DNA of 64,000 bases from Byssothecium circinans (taxonomy: Eukaryota > Ascomycota > Dothideomycetes > Pleosporales > Massarinaceae). The translations under genes and the position numbers were made by a program. The stretch lies in assembly GCA_010015675.1 (NCBI GenBank), contig ML977014.1:286800-350799 (forward strand), read 5' to 3'. Each line of letters begins with the position of its first letter. Position 1 is the first letter of the stretch. Positions 21,824 through 33,326 of the stretch are shown here, one piece after another. The notes below the pieces were generated by a model. The model was not told the DNA's origin and did not search any database. It saw only the letters and a list, made by a program, of their open reading frames with translations.

Positions 21824-24800
21824 GTTGTGTTTGGTTGTTTCGAAAGACTTCTGAAGGCGTGGGACGGGGTAGGTCTTATCGGTTGGGTATGTTTGTATAT
21901 CGATGAAGAGGAGGGCGGCAAGTTGATGTGGGAGGTAAAAGGGGAATCATCACATCAATCAAGTAACTTATACTACTGCGGTCCGACCTCAACTACGACG
22001 ACAACGACAGAACTGCTCACCATCTGTCTCGGAAAGCAAGGACGCTCGGCCCTCCTGAAATCAGACGTGACGGCCTCTGCCATGCCCAAAATCCCTGTCC
22101 CGCAAAGTAGTAGGTTGTAGCTAAGATGGGCCATGGCACCGATGTCAAGATAGAGTCGGTGCGCAGCACTGCTCATCAAACGGTCAGACATCCACGAGGC
22201 GGAGTAAGCCTGCATAACCGCCCAGGACCATGCAATCATAGCCGTCATTCTTCAACATTTCGCGCCCAAGAATTCGAGAAGGTTTTTCGAGGAGGGGCTG
22301 AGACATATCGTATCACCGAACAATGGCTGCATACAAGGTCATTGGAGTACCGGAAAAGGGGAGTCGCTGGGAAACTAAGAGGCGCCGCGGTGATGCGAAC
22401 TACCTTGCTCCAACAGAAAACCGACATTCGTATAGGACAAAGGCGTCCAAATTCATAATAGGCGAAGCACGCCCATCCCATATTCAAATCTGCTGGCTTT
22501 GTTGATTATTAATCCGGAATACTATTTTGGGGGCTGTTCACCTACAGTGCCTCGAGAAAAGCGCCAACGATATGGCGCGGAAGATGACAGGTCCCACTAT
22601 CACCTTGGTCAAGCCACACGCAAGTCTACACAACTTAAACTTGCACTGGTACCCCAGCTCTGCAGCATCGCGATGCTCATTCTGCGGTGCTGACTAGGCT
22701 TCACTGATCTACCAAGATAGCAACATGGAACTTAAGCGCTCCACTAGCTCAGGCTCGCTCGGATTGGACCGCTTTTTCTTGGGCACACGACATGAGAACC
22801 CCGCCCTTAGAGGACCTACTACGAACACTTTACGAAACCGTGCTCTGGCCAGAGTGAGCCTTAACAAGGAGGTGGCGAGAGCATTCACCTGTGGTCGCTT
22901 TTGCTCTGTCCTCATCGAAACCAACCGCCTCTGTATATGCTACATATCAACTGAGCTTATGGCCATCTCCCGCAGCCCCGCCGCGCACATGAGTAGTAGA
23001 TCTCGTGGGTGGTCAGCAGCCAGCAGTAGACGCATCCGGAGCAATTTCATCGGGAATGGCTTCATCTTGCACATCTGTTGGTGGCGGCTACAATTCTTGA
23101 GAATACGATGAGGCTCTGCTGAGAAGGCACGTGGAAGGCAACCGTTTCCATGCATGGGTTCTTGCAAAGCGAAGACTTGCCAAGCATACCGTCTCACTGA
23201 ACAACACATAGGGGTCTGGATGCAACCAATCGCTGCTGTCTGTTTGGATATACGCGGCACAGTCAACATTGGAATTGAATATTCCGCTCAATCGGTAGTG
23301 ACTCACCAGAGTGGAACGGGAAAAAAGACTTTCCCAGGCGGCAGGTGGGCAACATTCATGCAGGAGACCCCGCTGCCTTCTCTTGCATGACAGGGGTGTA
23401 TGTAGACATGGGATTCACCGGTCTGTATCATTACCACGTAAAGACCGTGGAGACACAAATGGCTCTGCATCACGATTATTAGCTGGCTTCTCGACGCTAT
23501 CCGATCACAGCGACCACATACGGATCCTAACAATACCCGCAGTGCTGACTTCGGCAATAAATCCCTGTTTTCGAGCCCACGTCCTTCAGTCAACTCTGCA
23601 CAGACTACCCAGAGGTTCGACCAGCTACTCCCGTTGGCAAATTGGAGCAGGCGGTACCTGACGGACGCATCATCGGCACTTGACTGACGCATAATCGCAA
23701 ACCCCTTTCATGGTTGAGCACACACCCTGGCTCTGCTCGAGGCTCGAGCAACATCAACCAGCGAGAGTCAGCCTGGGCCACAACAACTCTCGGTTCCCTG
23801 CCGCAGACGATTGCGCAAGACGCAAGTGTCCTGGTCCCCACTGATCGGTTGGCCGCCGTGTTGGTACCTGCATATACTTCTCGCAACACTTGCACATGGA
23901 CGCAATGATGCATAGCCTCAGATCAGTATACTTTGTTACGCATGAATCTCCGTCGTCTCTTCGAATACAACCTCATTTGCACTATCCCGTGCAGAAGAGA
24001 TGTCCAATCGAATAGTAGGTGAAGCGCCCAACCCGTTCGGCTTTGGGGCAGGGTGCTAAGTAAAGCACAATTGACAAAGGTCAGTCGTGTCGGCAAACGT
24101 TTCAAAAGTCTACCACAGCCCCATCATACAAGTCTCCAGACTTGAAGTGTGGTTGAACGTTGGGAGGCGAGTATTTGGGGGCGGAAACGCTCTTCACTAT
24201 GCTCAATATGGTTAATTCACAGCTAGTCTACCAGGTGACGGATACTCCTTCCGGACTGCTTGTACAACCCGAACGAGTGTTAACCTGCGGGCACTCCCGT
24301 GTCTTACTTTGAAACGGCTAACGACCTCGCTTCAGCGCAGCCTCGATTTTAAATTATGCTACGCATGACCGGCCGGCGAACAGTTTCCATACGGTCGGCG
24401 ACTTCATCCCTTCTACCAGCGAGGCACACTAGCACCACGTTTACCTTGAACAACAGTTGCCTAGAGATGATTTGTCAGTCGTGCGAGTATTAGGTTTGTT
24501 GATGAACATGTGTTCCTATTCCTAGGAACGCGCATCTGCAAGTACTGATATCCCAACCCCAGCCCCAGTCGACCCCCAAAAGCTTCGAACCCACACCCCA
24601 TAACCCGGGCCGTTGTGAAGAGTGGGGTCAGGCGTCCTTTGTCGCCGATGTTCTCTCCCACGTCAACTTTACGCCCGTGCTCTCTCCATGACAAGGACGC
24701 TTTCTAATTCATCTGCGCCGATCACCGACACCCTTTGTAAGAGCTCCGACATGGCCGACTTCCGATCGGACTTCGTTCGGGAGGCCCCAGAGGGCAAAGA

Positions 24801-25819
24801 CTCTTTTCGCCACTCCCAGCTCTGCTAGAAACAGCCTTGGAGTCCTATGGAGTTCGAATAAGCTTTGCGGAATGGATGGGCCGGGATAGCGTAACGCTAT
24901 TTTTGCAAAAGTGCCGTGAGGCGTAAGTGCCTTGCGGTACGGTTCAGCTAACCTCCGCACTTGTTTTCCCGAAAGAGGAAGTCGGTCCAACGTCTTTTTA
25001 GAAGATCTGCACCCCAAACTGACAGCTCGATCTGGAATGACATGGGATTGTCTACCGCACAGCCCCCCCTCATCTGATCGGATCTGATCTGGTTTTGAGT
25101 CCAACACCAAGGCCAGTGCAATCCCTGGAAAGCTGAATTGTGACGCCTTTCGCTTTCAACGTATCAGGGCACATGCATGTCTCAGACCGGGCTCACCGGC
25201 ATCTCATCTTTATTACCCGACTTGTCTGTCTCTCTCTCTCTCTCTCTCTCACCCTATCGCTTAGCCATCAAGAAAACGAAATACGCCACGAACTGCAGTT
25301 TGCTCACGCAATAGGCACGTGGGTATGCGTAGGAAGAGGAGAGGACCCCAATGTCTCGCGTTTCATTATCAACCCTAAAAATGAAGAAGAGAAAAAGAAC
25401 ATAGCATTCGACGAGTCTACAGCTCGGAGGTATCATTCGGATAGATGCACGCACCCGACCACCCAACCCAAATGAGTGCAGAACTTTGCAACTCATATCA
25501 ACTCCCAAACTCCAAACCCCAAACCCAACCCTAGCCAACAAAAAGAATCGCAAGGCGTAAATAGAAAAAGGAGTTCTCGCATATGCAACACTCGCGAGAG
25601 AGGCGCAATCTAGCAAGCACGCATCAAATCGCCTTTCTGGTTTCAAGTGTATCCGACTTCTTTTACGACCCTGCACGTGGAGTCTTCCGTTTCCGTATCC
25701 CCCTTACATAGAAAGTCCTGACCCCCGTGACGTGGGGAACAGCACTATCGCCACCCAAAACAGGGCGGTTTACTGTTTTGTACGGGATGGCATTAGCGGA
25801 GGAAGTCACGGACGGAAGG
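21824..25819. other. About 4 kb with no recognisable gene
   Basis: Only short, unconserved-looking frames on both strands; none has a domain I can name or a convincing exon chain. It contains one TC microsatellite (listed separately). Long UTRs, non-coding RNA or decayed sequence are possible, but I see nothing decisive. Confidence 0.4.
25229..25250. repeat. (TC)11 microsatellite
   Basis: Eleven uninterrupted TC units inside the gene-poor stretch upstream (plus-strand sense) of the dep1 3' end. Confidence 0.9.
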
Positions 25820-28421
25820 TCATCGACCGAAAAGGCCATTCCCATTCCCCACACTCACTGCACCAAGGCCTGCCCGTTGCGCCGCCATGGGTACTCGAGC
25901 AGAATCTGGTCGTCCAGGTATCGCTGATGGAACAGGGCGCATACCACCCCATCGCGCAGCTTGCTCGTCGTGATGCGCTGGTTCGACTTGTGACCCTGCG
26001 GGACTTGACATGGCGTAGGAGTCTCGGGTTAGACTGGCCATGTTGCGCGGTAGAGAGCCTGGAGTATCGGCGTAGGACTGGTGGTCGAGTGGGTGGCGCT
26101 TCATCTGGAGTACAGGTGATTCAGGCTCTGCTATGCGGTTATTGCTCATGTGCATGCCTTCGGCATTTGATGAAGGCGGGTTCGAGTTGGCGGCTTCGAT
26201 GGTAGATGCTGATCCGTTCGGGGCCTCTATCCGCCTTTGGCCGATGGGAGTGTGGTAGTTTGATACTCGCGATGGTCCAGGAGCGGCGCCATAATGCGCG
26301 AGGTGTGAGGGATGCTGAGGATTTGCCCAAGGAGTATTCTCAATGAATTCTCCCTCTGCAGCTGCTTCATCAACTGTGGCGGTGCGTCCATAGGCTGGGC
26401 GGACGTATGGTGGCACGGGCGCGGCAGTGGGACGAGTCGCAATCTTCGCCATGTTAGCTACTTAGACCTCTGGTGGAAGAGCGTATCAACTCACTTTCAT
26501 GGCGCGCAAGTCATCATCGACTTCCGAGGGCCGTGCGGGTCTGATATCAGGTGCTGCAGGGAAGCCTCGGTATTTTGCGACGCCAGACAAGATAGACACT
26601 TCGAGGTTGTACGCTGCTTGGTGACGAATCTGATCTGATCGCTTTTCGGGCAACTTGATCATGTAGTCCACCTCTTCCGCACCCAGCTGCCTGCGTCCTC
26701 GTTGCAGTTCGAATACGCGCTGATTGCAGTCCGAGAGTATCTGTTCGCGCACGTCCCGCACGGTCTGGAAGTATTGGCTGTGCAGTTGGTGTCGCTCGGC
26801 AGTTGTCATTACCTCCAGATTGTTCTGCTTGTATCGTAACAGCCGCCTCTCGTATGCGATTTTTTCGGCCCGTCGGTCGTCTATACACTTGATCATGGCG
26901 AGATATTCGGGGTGGACGCAATTGGGTCTTTTGAGCATATCGAGCTCCGATTCGTGTTGTGCGATTTGCTCGTCACACAGCCTATGCGTCATTAGTGGTC
27001 GAACTGGATGTGGTGTCCATGCGAGCACCTACTTCTCTCGGAACAATTTAAACTTCTTTTCGATCTTTGCAAGCTCATCAATCGCACGCTTTTTCCGAGC
27101 CACTGTGAAGTTGTTAGCGTGTGGAGAGAACTAGAGAGGCGCAAAAATTACCCTCTTCATCTTGGGCTCCGTTGTCGTCCTCGCCGTCACCGTCACCTTC
27201 TCCTTCCTGCGCTTCAATACTTGCCACAGCTTCAATAGTCTCCTCTACCTTTCGCTTGCCTCTCCTACCGCCCTTGCGAGGTTTTGTGTGTTTCGCGACG
27301 GTTGCTAGCTCGCTTACCGCTTCCACTGCGATCTCGGCTTGGCGTTCTTCAAGTTCCACTTCTTCCTGTGCAAGTTGCGATATGCGCTCTTCGGCAGTTT
27401 CAAGCTCCTCTTCGACACTCGCTTGCTCGGATTTATCGACCATGCCCTCCTGACTGCCATTGAGTACTGCATCCTCTTCAAAGCTGCCTCGTTTTCTTGC
27501 TGGCTCGTCAGCGTCCTCCTCGTGTGTGCTGTCCTCCGCGCTCGCCCGCTTCCTCTTCTTTCCGGCAAGCTCGGCCATACTCGCAGCTTCCGAAGCTAGT
27601 GAGAGCGCATGCAAAGCAGCGTTATCATCGGCCGTGCCGGTGAGGGCATTGCCAGCAGCGACAAAAGAGGGGGTAGGTGGAATGGAATCGTCATCGTCTA
27701 TCGTTTTCGAGTGGACCAGCTTACTCGGCGTGCGCTGGTACACTTGTTCGGTCGGAAGCGAGGTATCTGTAGCGGTGCGGGTCAATTTGCGTGGCGTGAT
27801 CTCCAAGCGCTCAGTCTCAGCTTCCGACTCGTCCTCGTTCAGATCAGCAGCAGTGTTTGGCCGCGGCGTCGTTTGGGAAGCTACATCAGAAGCGTCCCCA
27901 AGCTCGCTCAAGCTGCTGGACCTGTCGTCGGCCGTGATGTCAAAGCCATCGTTGCTGATTCCTATGCCCTGCGGCTCTGTAGTCATTTGCACCGGCGCGG
28001 CTAATGTCGTGAGCATCTCTGCCTCTTCTATCGTAGCAGCGGTCGGGTTCACGTCCAGCAAGGTCGTGGTCGCAGGAATCGGCGGGGAGATAGCTGAAGA
28101 GGGGTCGCCGTTTTCGGTCGGAAGAGGATCTGTTTAACCGACACAGCCGTTAGCTATGCAATTCAAGTGAGAAGAATGGGGTTCGTGGGTGGTGAATGGT
28201 GGGCCTCAGCAGCTCAGTTCCACTCGGTCAACACAGCAGCTCCGCGGCGGCGCTGTGAGAGAAGCCAGGATCGCTGAGGATGCAGATGGCACCAAAACCG
28301 GCTGCAGTATAAAGCTACTCGGTAGTAATCGGGACCACGTACCAGTACTTTCGGCGACGTCACCGGCGGTGTCGGGGACAGTTTTCGAAGTACTCCTCCT
28401 CGCTCGCTGGAGCGCGCTCAT
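25820..28421 (-). CDS. dep1: Sds3-like / Dep1 subunit of an Rpd3L-type histone deacetylase complex
   Basis: Five exons (28421-28343, 28129-27152, 27102-27033, 26981-26495, 26443-25820) encode 745 aa. The introns are 213, 49, 51 and 51 bp and all phases agree. The N-terminal third is acidic and disordered, with a basic cluster (KHTKPRKGGRRGKRKVEE). The Sds3-like domain spans exons 2 end to 4: RKKRAIDELAKIEKKFKLFR, then LCDEQIAQHESELDMLKR and HPEYLAMIKCIDDRRAEKI. This coiled-coil helix pair tethers the HDAC in the family. The Pro/Ser-rich tail ends GNGNGLFGR. A 70-nt third exon carries the start of the Sds3 core. Family assignment is firm; the Dep1 versus Sds3 name is less so. It is divergent from nop12 with about 510 bp between starts. 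Confidence 0.85.
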
Positions 28422-28933
28422 CGTGCGCCCAGCCGGGAAAGTGCGTCAGTCTTCGCCGAGAGATATGCGAAAGCTTTCCAGGGCGTGTAGGAGAGGTCCC
28501 CGGCGCAGTGTGCTCGCAGGAGGGTGTGGATGGCTCTGAGCGCAGCGTGCGGGCGAAAACGCTTGTTACCAGGAGGGACGCGGGACCGAGGCGCAGGTCG
28601 GCACAAGAGCGCTGGTAAAAGCTGACCTGCCACTCGTACAGCAGAGATGACGTGGGCAGCGGTAAACAGCGGCGCGGTGAGGTGGTAGACGACGTGGGAG
28701 AGCTCTGGGAGAGAAGCTGGCAGAGACGGTGTCGCTCGCCCACAAGCGTTGATTGCCGGGCAAGAGCGGGCGATCCCTGCACTTCAGTCATTCGCTGCTT
28801 CCGCTGGACGGGAGTTTGGTTATTCCGGAGCCGCTTCCGATCCAGACTAGCGCGCCTGCTCCACATCAGTGGGCCCGAAACTTTTTGTCGTGCTTGCTGC
28901 CGACAACACTGGACGAACGCCGCAATTGTCAAC

Positions 28934-30607
28934 ATGGCCAAATCAGCAAGCAAGCGCCCCGAGACTGCTGTCGCGAATGCGAAGAGTGACAAGTCCTTCT
29001 TTGCTATCGATCAAAAAGCGCTGGACCCAACTCTTGCATCCCTCTTCGCGAGTAGTGTGCGTAGCCCGGGAAGCTCCGCCAAGCTTGTCATATTGCACAA
29101 TTGCTAATACCATGTACAGCTAGGACCTGTCAAGCCTCCGTCCAAGTCGCGCTATCAGGAAGGCCTGAACAAACGCCCAATCGAAAATCCAACGGAAGAG
29201 GAAGACGATTCGAGCGCAGAGTCGGACGATGAGGATGAGGAGCTAGAGGATGCCGAAGATAGCAGGGAAGAGGCAGATGATGTCAAAGATTCCAATTCAG
29301 AGCCACCCGACGAGGCCGACTCTGCTACAGAGCAAGACTCCGATAACGAGGCTGTTCTGGCGCAGATACAACAATCCCTGAGCGGCACACAGGAGAAGCC
29401 AAATAGGAAGAGGAAAAGAAGCGACAAGGAGGAAGATGTAGAGGACGTGTACATGCAGAAGATTGAGCGTGAAGAGGCGAAAGATGAGGAAAAGCGCAAA
29501 AAGAAGCGAAAGACGAAGGCTGCTGAGCTTGTAGAGGCAAAGGGGGCTGCCAGTGGTGCGGATGACTCAGACGCAAACTCGTTCACGATACCCAAGCATG
29601 AGACACAAACACTCACGCAAGGGGACAACGAGAACGAGCTCGAGAAGGCGGCCCGCACTGTATTCCTGGGCAACGTCTCAAGCGAAGCAATCACATCCAA
29701 GTCGGCAGAAAAGCAACTGAAGAAGCACCTAAAATCCTTCATACCCGATCTTGCAGACTGCAACCCGCCACACAAGGTCGAATCCATTCGCTTCCGATCT
29801 ACTGCCTTCTTGAATTCCCTTCCCAAGCGCGCCGCTTTCACCAAGAAGGAAATCATGGACACTACGACTAAAGCTACGAATGCATATGTTGTGTACACGA
29901 CCAAAGTCGCAGCGCGAGAAGCTGTCAAGAAGTTGAACGGCAGCGTCGTTCTCGGTCGTCATCTGCGTGTCGACTCTGTTGCACATCCTGCAAAGGTCGA
30001 CCACCGGCGCTGCGTCTTTGTTGGCAATCTCGGTTTCGTTGACGATGCGAGCAATGTAAATGCAGAAGATGGCAAGAAAAAGAGCAGCAAGCCGCCCGGC
30101 GATGTTGAGGAGGGTTTATGGATACAGTTCGGCAAAGCAGGCAAGGTGGAGAGTGTGCGGGTACCGCGTGACGCTCAAACCCGTGTCGGCAAAGGCTTCG
30201 CGTACGTCCAGTTCGAAGACGAGAATGCGGTTGAAGCGGCTCTACAGTTCAACGACCAAAAATACCCCCCTCTGCTTCCCCGCAAGCTGCGCGTTGTGCG
30301 AGCAAGAGCACAGAAGAAGAACCACAAGAAAGCCGACCCACCAGCCAGGTCCGAAGCACCCAAAGCCAAGGGCGCATACAATGCAAAGATTTCTGGCGAG
30401 CAAAAGTCGACCCAAGGCCGTGTACGCGCTGTTTTGGGCAAGTCTGCTGCGTTCAAGTCGGCGGAATCAATTGTGTTTGAAGGTCATCGCGCGAGTAGCA
30501 AGCAAGGTACTAGTGGGTTGAAGCTGGGCGGCAAGAAGGGCAAGAAGGGCCCAAACGGGAGGAAATCGAGGAGCAAGGCTTGGAAGGCTTCTGGTGGGAA
30601 GAAATAG
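28934..30607 (+). CDS. nop12: Nucleolar protein 12 (RRM protein, pre-25S rRNA processing)
   Basis: Two exons (28934-29056, 29120-30607) separated by a 63-bp intron with a TGCTAATAC branch box give 536 aa. An acidic Glu/Asp/Ser-rich region precedes RKRKRSDKEED and RKKKRKTK clusters, which look like nuclear/nucleolar signals. Two RRMs follow: RTVFLGNVSSEAI with VYTTKVAAREAVKKLNGSVV, and RCVFVGNLGFVDDASN with GKGFAYVQFEDENAVEAAL. The C-terminus is Lys/Gly-rich (LKLGGKKGKKGPNGRKSRSK), as in Nop12. The order acidic region - RRM - RRM - basic tail matches the family. Confidence 0.93.
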
Positions 30608-31427
30608 ATATTTTGAACGTGGACGCTTTGCGTGCAGACGATCGCGCGATACCCTCCCCTTCAATCCGAGTCATTCGATCATCGGATTTCGTTCTACTTG
30701 GATCGCATCTCCAATTCTTTCTCTTCTACCGTCATGCTTGTCTTTCCTTTCTGAAACCATGTCTCCGCAATGTAGCTCGTTTTCTCGAGATCTCGGTGAG
30801 TCATTTCTCTTAAGATCTCTTGCACAGACTCATACAGCGACTGCGCAGCCGGTCGGCTCTGCTCTTTTGTGTGTGTACACTGAGCTCTTCGCGAAGGTCA
30901 TTGTTCCATCACTAAACAACTGATTTTGGGGGTTATGGAGTTAGTGCTCGGGTGATGGTTACGATAGGGCGCTGAGCGCTTTACCTAAGATGATGCATCG
31001 GTATGGCCCAGGCTGTTGTACGTGTAGACCGACTACTACAAATATTTTGAGTGTTAAGTCATGCTGCGGCGAATGTGAATACGGATGGAATGTATTGCTG
31101 ACCGTGTGAGGTGTGGTGGTTGCACATGCACCACTTGTTTACCGGGCGGGAAGTCTTCTATGGAAAGCCTATTCTGACTTTTGAGAAGTTGCTTCAGAGA
31201 ACTTATTGTTCCTTCATTGCTCGGGTGCGCACATGTCGACCTCAAATTATCACGTGGGTTTTAAAATACAGTTCAATTACGCTATCAACTATCTATCTAT
31301 CCTATCCCGAGCCCGAGGTATAAACACCTAGGTAGTGTCGCCAAACCACCGTTAACACTCGTACTGTACTATACAACGCTGATCAAAACATCTATCTACG
31401 AAGTAGCCCTGCTAGACAACCGACCTT
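30608..31427. other. Intergenic region downstream of nop12
   Basis: No gene recognised. Its right part (31258-31427) is the 3' flank of the next minus-strand gene and is partly duplicated at 33211 (see repeats). Confidence 0.5.
31258..31352 (-). repeat. Duplicated 3' flank, copy 1 of tandem family
   Basis: The plus-strand text around ACAGTTCAATTACGCTATCA, followed by TCTATCTA and GTGTCGCCAAACCACC, recurs in diverged form at 33211-33302. It therefore marks the downstream end of a duplicated gene unit. Confidence 0.75.
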
Positions 31428-32335
31428 CTAACCAACTTCCTCGTCGACTATCGACGTTCCCTCGGTTCCCATCGCCTCTCGAGGTCCAGTTCCCCCGCTA
31501 ACATACGTACCCAGTCCTTCGCCGACGTCCCACCATCGACAATGTTCTGAAGGCTCAAAAAACTTCTGATCCTCTTTTCCTTCCTTCGGTTCGGACAGCG
31601 GTTCGAGTAAGGCCTTCGATGATGGAGTAGACAGCAGTATCTTCCATTCATGCCCCTTCTCAATACCCTTAAGATGCAGACGATGAAGGAAACTCATCAT
31701 GGCTCTTCGAAGTGTTGGTTCGGCATCGAAACCATGAACAATAATATAAAGGAAAGGTAAGTTACCGAGAATATGGCAGAATATGTCTTCGAGGTTTTCA
31801 GGGGTCCACTCGCGGTGACTAAGGGGGCCGCGAAACCCATGAAACTGATCGACTTGCTGCAGTAGTTGATACACAAGCCAGCGCATGGGCAAGTACTCTC
31901 TAGGAGGACTATTTTCACCTACTTCGGGGCTCCAGAAGAAGGCCAAGACAGGTGCAGGAACTCCCAATCCTGCTTCGTGTATCGTTTTTGCTCGTGAGAG
32001 AGCTTCGCCGGCGAATACCGCGAAGAAAGCCAACGTCCTTTCTGTAACATCATCTCCTTGGTCGTTCGACAAGACCCAGACCTTGGATTTTGTCGCAATG
32101 TGCCAGTCATGAATCAAGTATGCTTTCAGGCTGTCGAATAGAGCCCTCGATATCCCGGGATGATGAATAGTTTGCTCTTCATTTGGCTCGCAAAAGTATG
32201 TAGGGAAGTTGCTAAGATTTTCTTTGGCTTTACTTTGGCGTTTGATATCGTCGTCGGTGATACAAAGATAGCAGAGGAGTGCGGCCTTTGTGTAATATAC
32301 TTCGTCATACCGTTGGGTAAGCCGATGTGTTGGTG
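31428..32335 (-). CDS. STAND/NACHT-like core protein, downstream exon of a split gene (copy A)
   Basis: About 300 codons on the minus strand with no known domain name. The exon starts after a strong acceptor (GTCTAG, 32336) with PTHRLTQRYDEVYYTKAALL. It later has APVLAFFWSPEVGE, REYLPMRWLVYQLLQQ, LEDIFCHILGNLPFLYIIVH and EWKILLSTPSSKALLEPL. That order resembles the NACHT core of fungal NLRs (sensor strand, 'LRSLLYQLL', Walker B 'IIDALDE', 'KILITSR'). The Walker B acidic pair is replaced (HGFDAE) and no P-loop is present (inference). It ends in FFEPSEHCRWWDVGEGLG, shared with copy C and a relic. The upstream Q/N-rich exon (32875-32386) is in phase with it but contains one TAA, so as written it lacks a start codon. 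Confidence 0.6.
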
Positions 32336-32385
32336 CTAGACAAGCGTTAGTGACGGCTTGTCATATAACTGGGTATGATACATAC
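32336..32385 (-). other. Predicted 50-bp intron linking the Q/N-rich exon to copy A
   Basis: The minus strand reads GTATGT donor, CACTAAC branch box and GTCTAG acceptor. Removing it keeps the reading frame (phase 1: AAC C / CA CCA), which ties the two neighbouring frames into one gene. Confidence 0.7.
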
Positions 32386-32392
32386 GGTTGTC

Positions 32393-32875
32393 TTAGTACT
32401 GTGGCGAAGATCCTGCATACGGAAGTCTCATATATTGGCTTCTATATGGGTGATGTGATCCGTTGTGAGAGATGTGCGGAACCATGTACTGCGGAGGCAT
32501 AAACGACGTCGGAGGCGGGCATCCGTAAAGAAGCGTGTTCTGAAAGGTCATGTTCTGAGCTGTACACTGTTGTTCCTGGTTGTAGCCCATCTGTTGTTGT
32601 GTTGGATACCTTATGTAGGTGAGAGACTGCGGTGGTTGCGGTGGATGCTGCATGGTTTGGTGTATAACTCCGTTCTGCCAATAACCGTTTTGAGGGTACC
32701 TATGGTATTGCTGGTTCGTTCCGTTGTTGGAGGCGTCGTGTGCGTACGGCATAGGAGACTGCATAGTTGTGTTTACACCTCCGTTCTGGCAATAAACATT
32801 TTGGTGCTGTTGCTGGTTCGTTCCGTTGTTGAAAGAGTCCTGGGAGTACGGCACATAAGGGTGCTGTGGATGCAT
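32393..32875 (-). CDS. Q/N/Y-rich prion-like N-terminal exon, stopped by an in-frame TAA
   Basis: 160 codons from ATG 32875. They are very rich in Gln, Asn, Tyr, His and Pro, for example NNGTNQQQHQNVYCQNGG and NNGTNQQYHRYPQNGYWQNG, which form an imperfect internal repeat. This composition is typical of low-complexity prion-like or condensate-forming segments (inference). A TATA-like box lies about 100 bp upstream, and the 5' flank resembles that of the neighbouring paralogue at 34283. The frame stops at TAA (32395-32393), nine bases before a consensus donor that leads in frame into the STAND-like exon. A competing model splices CC|GTATGC to CCCAG (about 32421-32370) and ends a stand-alone protein a few codons later. 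Confidence 0.6.
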   Translation of the reverse strand: MHPQHPYVPYSQDSFNNGTNQQQHQNVYCQNGGVNTTMQSPMPYAHDASNNGTNQQYHRYPQNGYWQNGVIHQTMQHPPQPPQSLTYIRYPTQQQMGYNQEQQCTAQNMTFQNTLLYGCPPPTSFMPPQYMVPHISHNGSHHPYRSQYMRLPYAGSSPQY

Positions 32876-32975
32876 TCTGAAGAAGGTTTGAGATGTCGAT
32901 ATAGTAAACGTGTGCTTTGTCTATGGCTCAGAAGTGGATTGTTGATGAAGAACGGTGAAGGTTGAAGGAAGTGAA

Positions 32976-32985
32976 AATATATATA
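32976..32985 (-). promoter_or_regulatory. TATA-like box of copy A
   Basis: CTATATATATT on the minus strand, about 100 bp before ATG 32875. It is followed by a C/T-rich stretch (ACTTCCTTCAACCTTCACC) alignable with the leader of copy C. Confidence 0.5.
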
Positions 32986-33210
32986 GTCGTGGTTCTGACT
33001 CAATCGGGTGATGGAGTGGCCCAAAAATGACTGTAAAGAAGGCTATGACGCAGCATGGAAGTAAAGACTCATCGTTGTCCAGCTAGCAGAAAATCATGAC
33101 AGTATGTCGGATTCAAGTAAAAAGAAGCCGATTTTTGAGACGAGGGTGGAGGGGATGTGTTATCTCGTTATTTGATTATTGTTTGGGTTCGATTTAGGTT
33201 CCGATGCGTG

Positions 33211-33302
33211 TTTTATAATACAGTTCAATTACACTATCAAAAATCTATCTAATCAATCCTAAGCTTAAAGTCCTACAGTGCCGCCAAACTACTATCTCCA
33301 CG
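33211..33302 (-). repeat. Duplicated 3' flank, copy 2 of tandem family
   Basis: Diverged copy of 31258-31352 (ACAGTTCAATTACACTATCA ... GTGCCGCCAAACTACT). It lies just downstream of copy C, just as copy 1 lies downstream of copy A. Confidence 0.75.
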
Positions 33303-33326
33303 CATATTGCAAGCACAAGAGAAAAT

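Noticed and set aside
29155..29928. 257-codon minus-strand frame opposite nop12
   Set aside because: It is a Ser-rich antisense shadow of the acidic nop12 coding region, with no domain or splice logic of its own.
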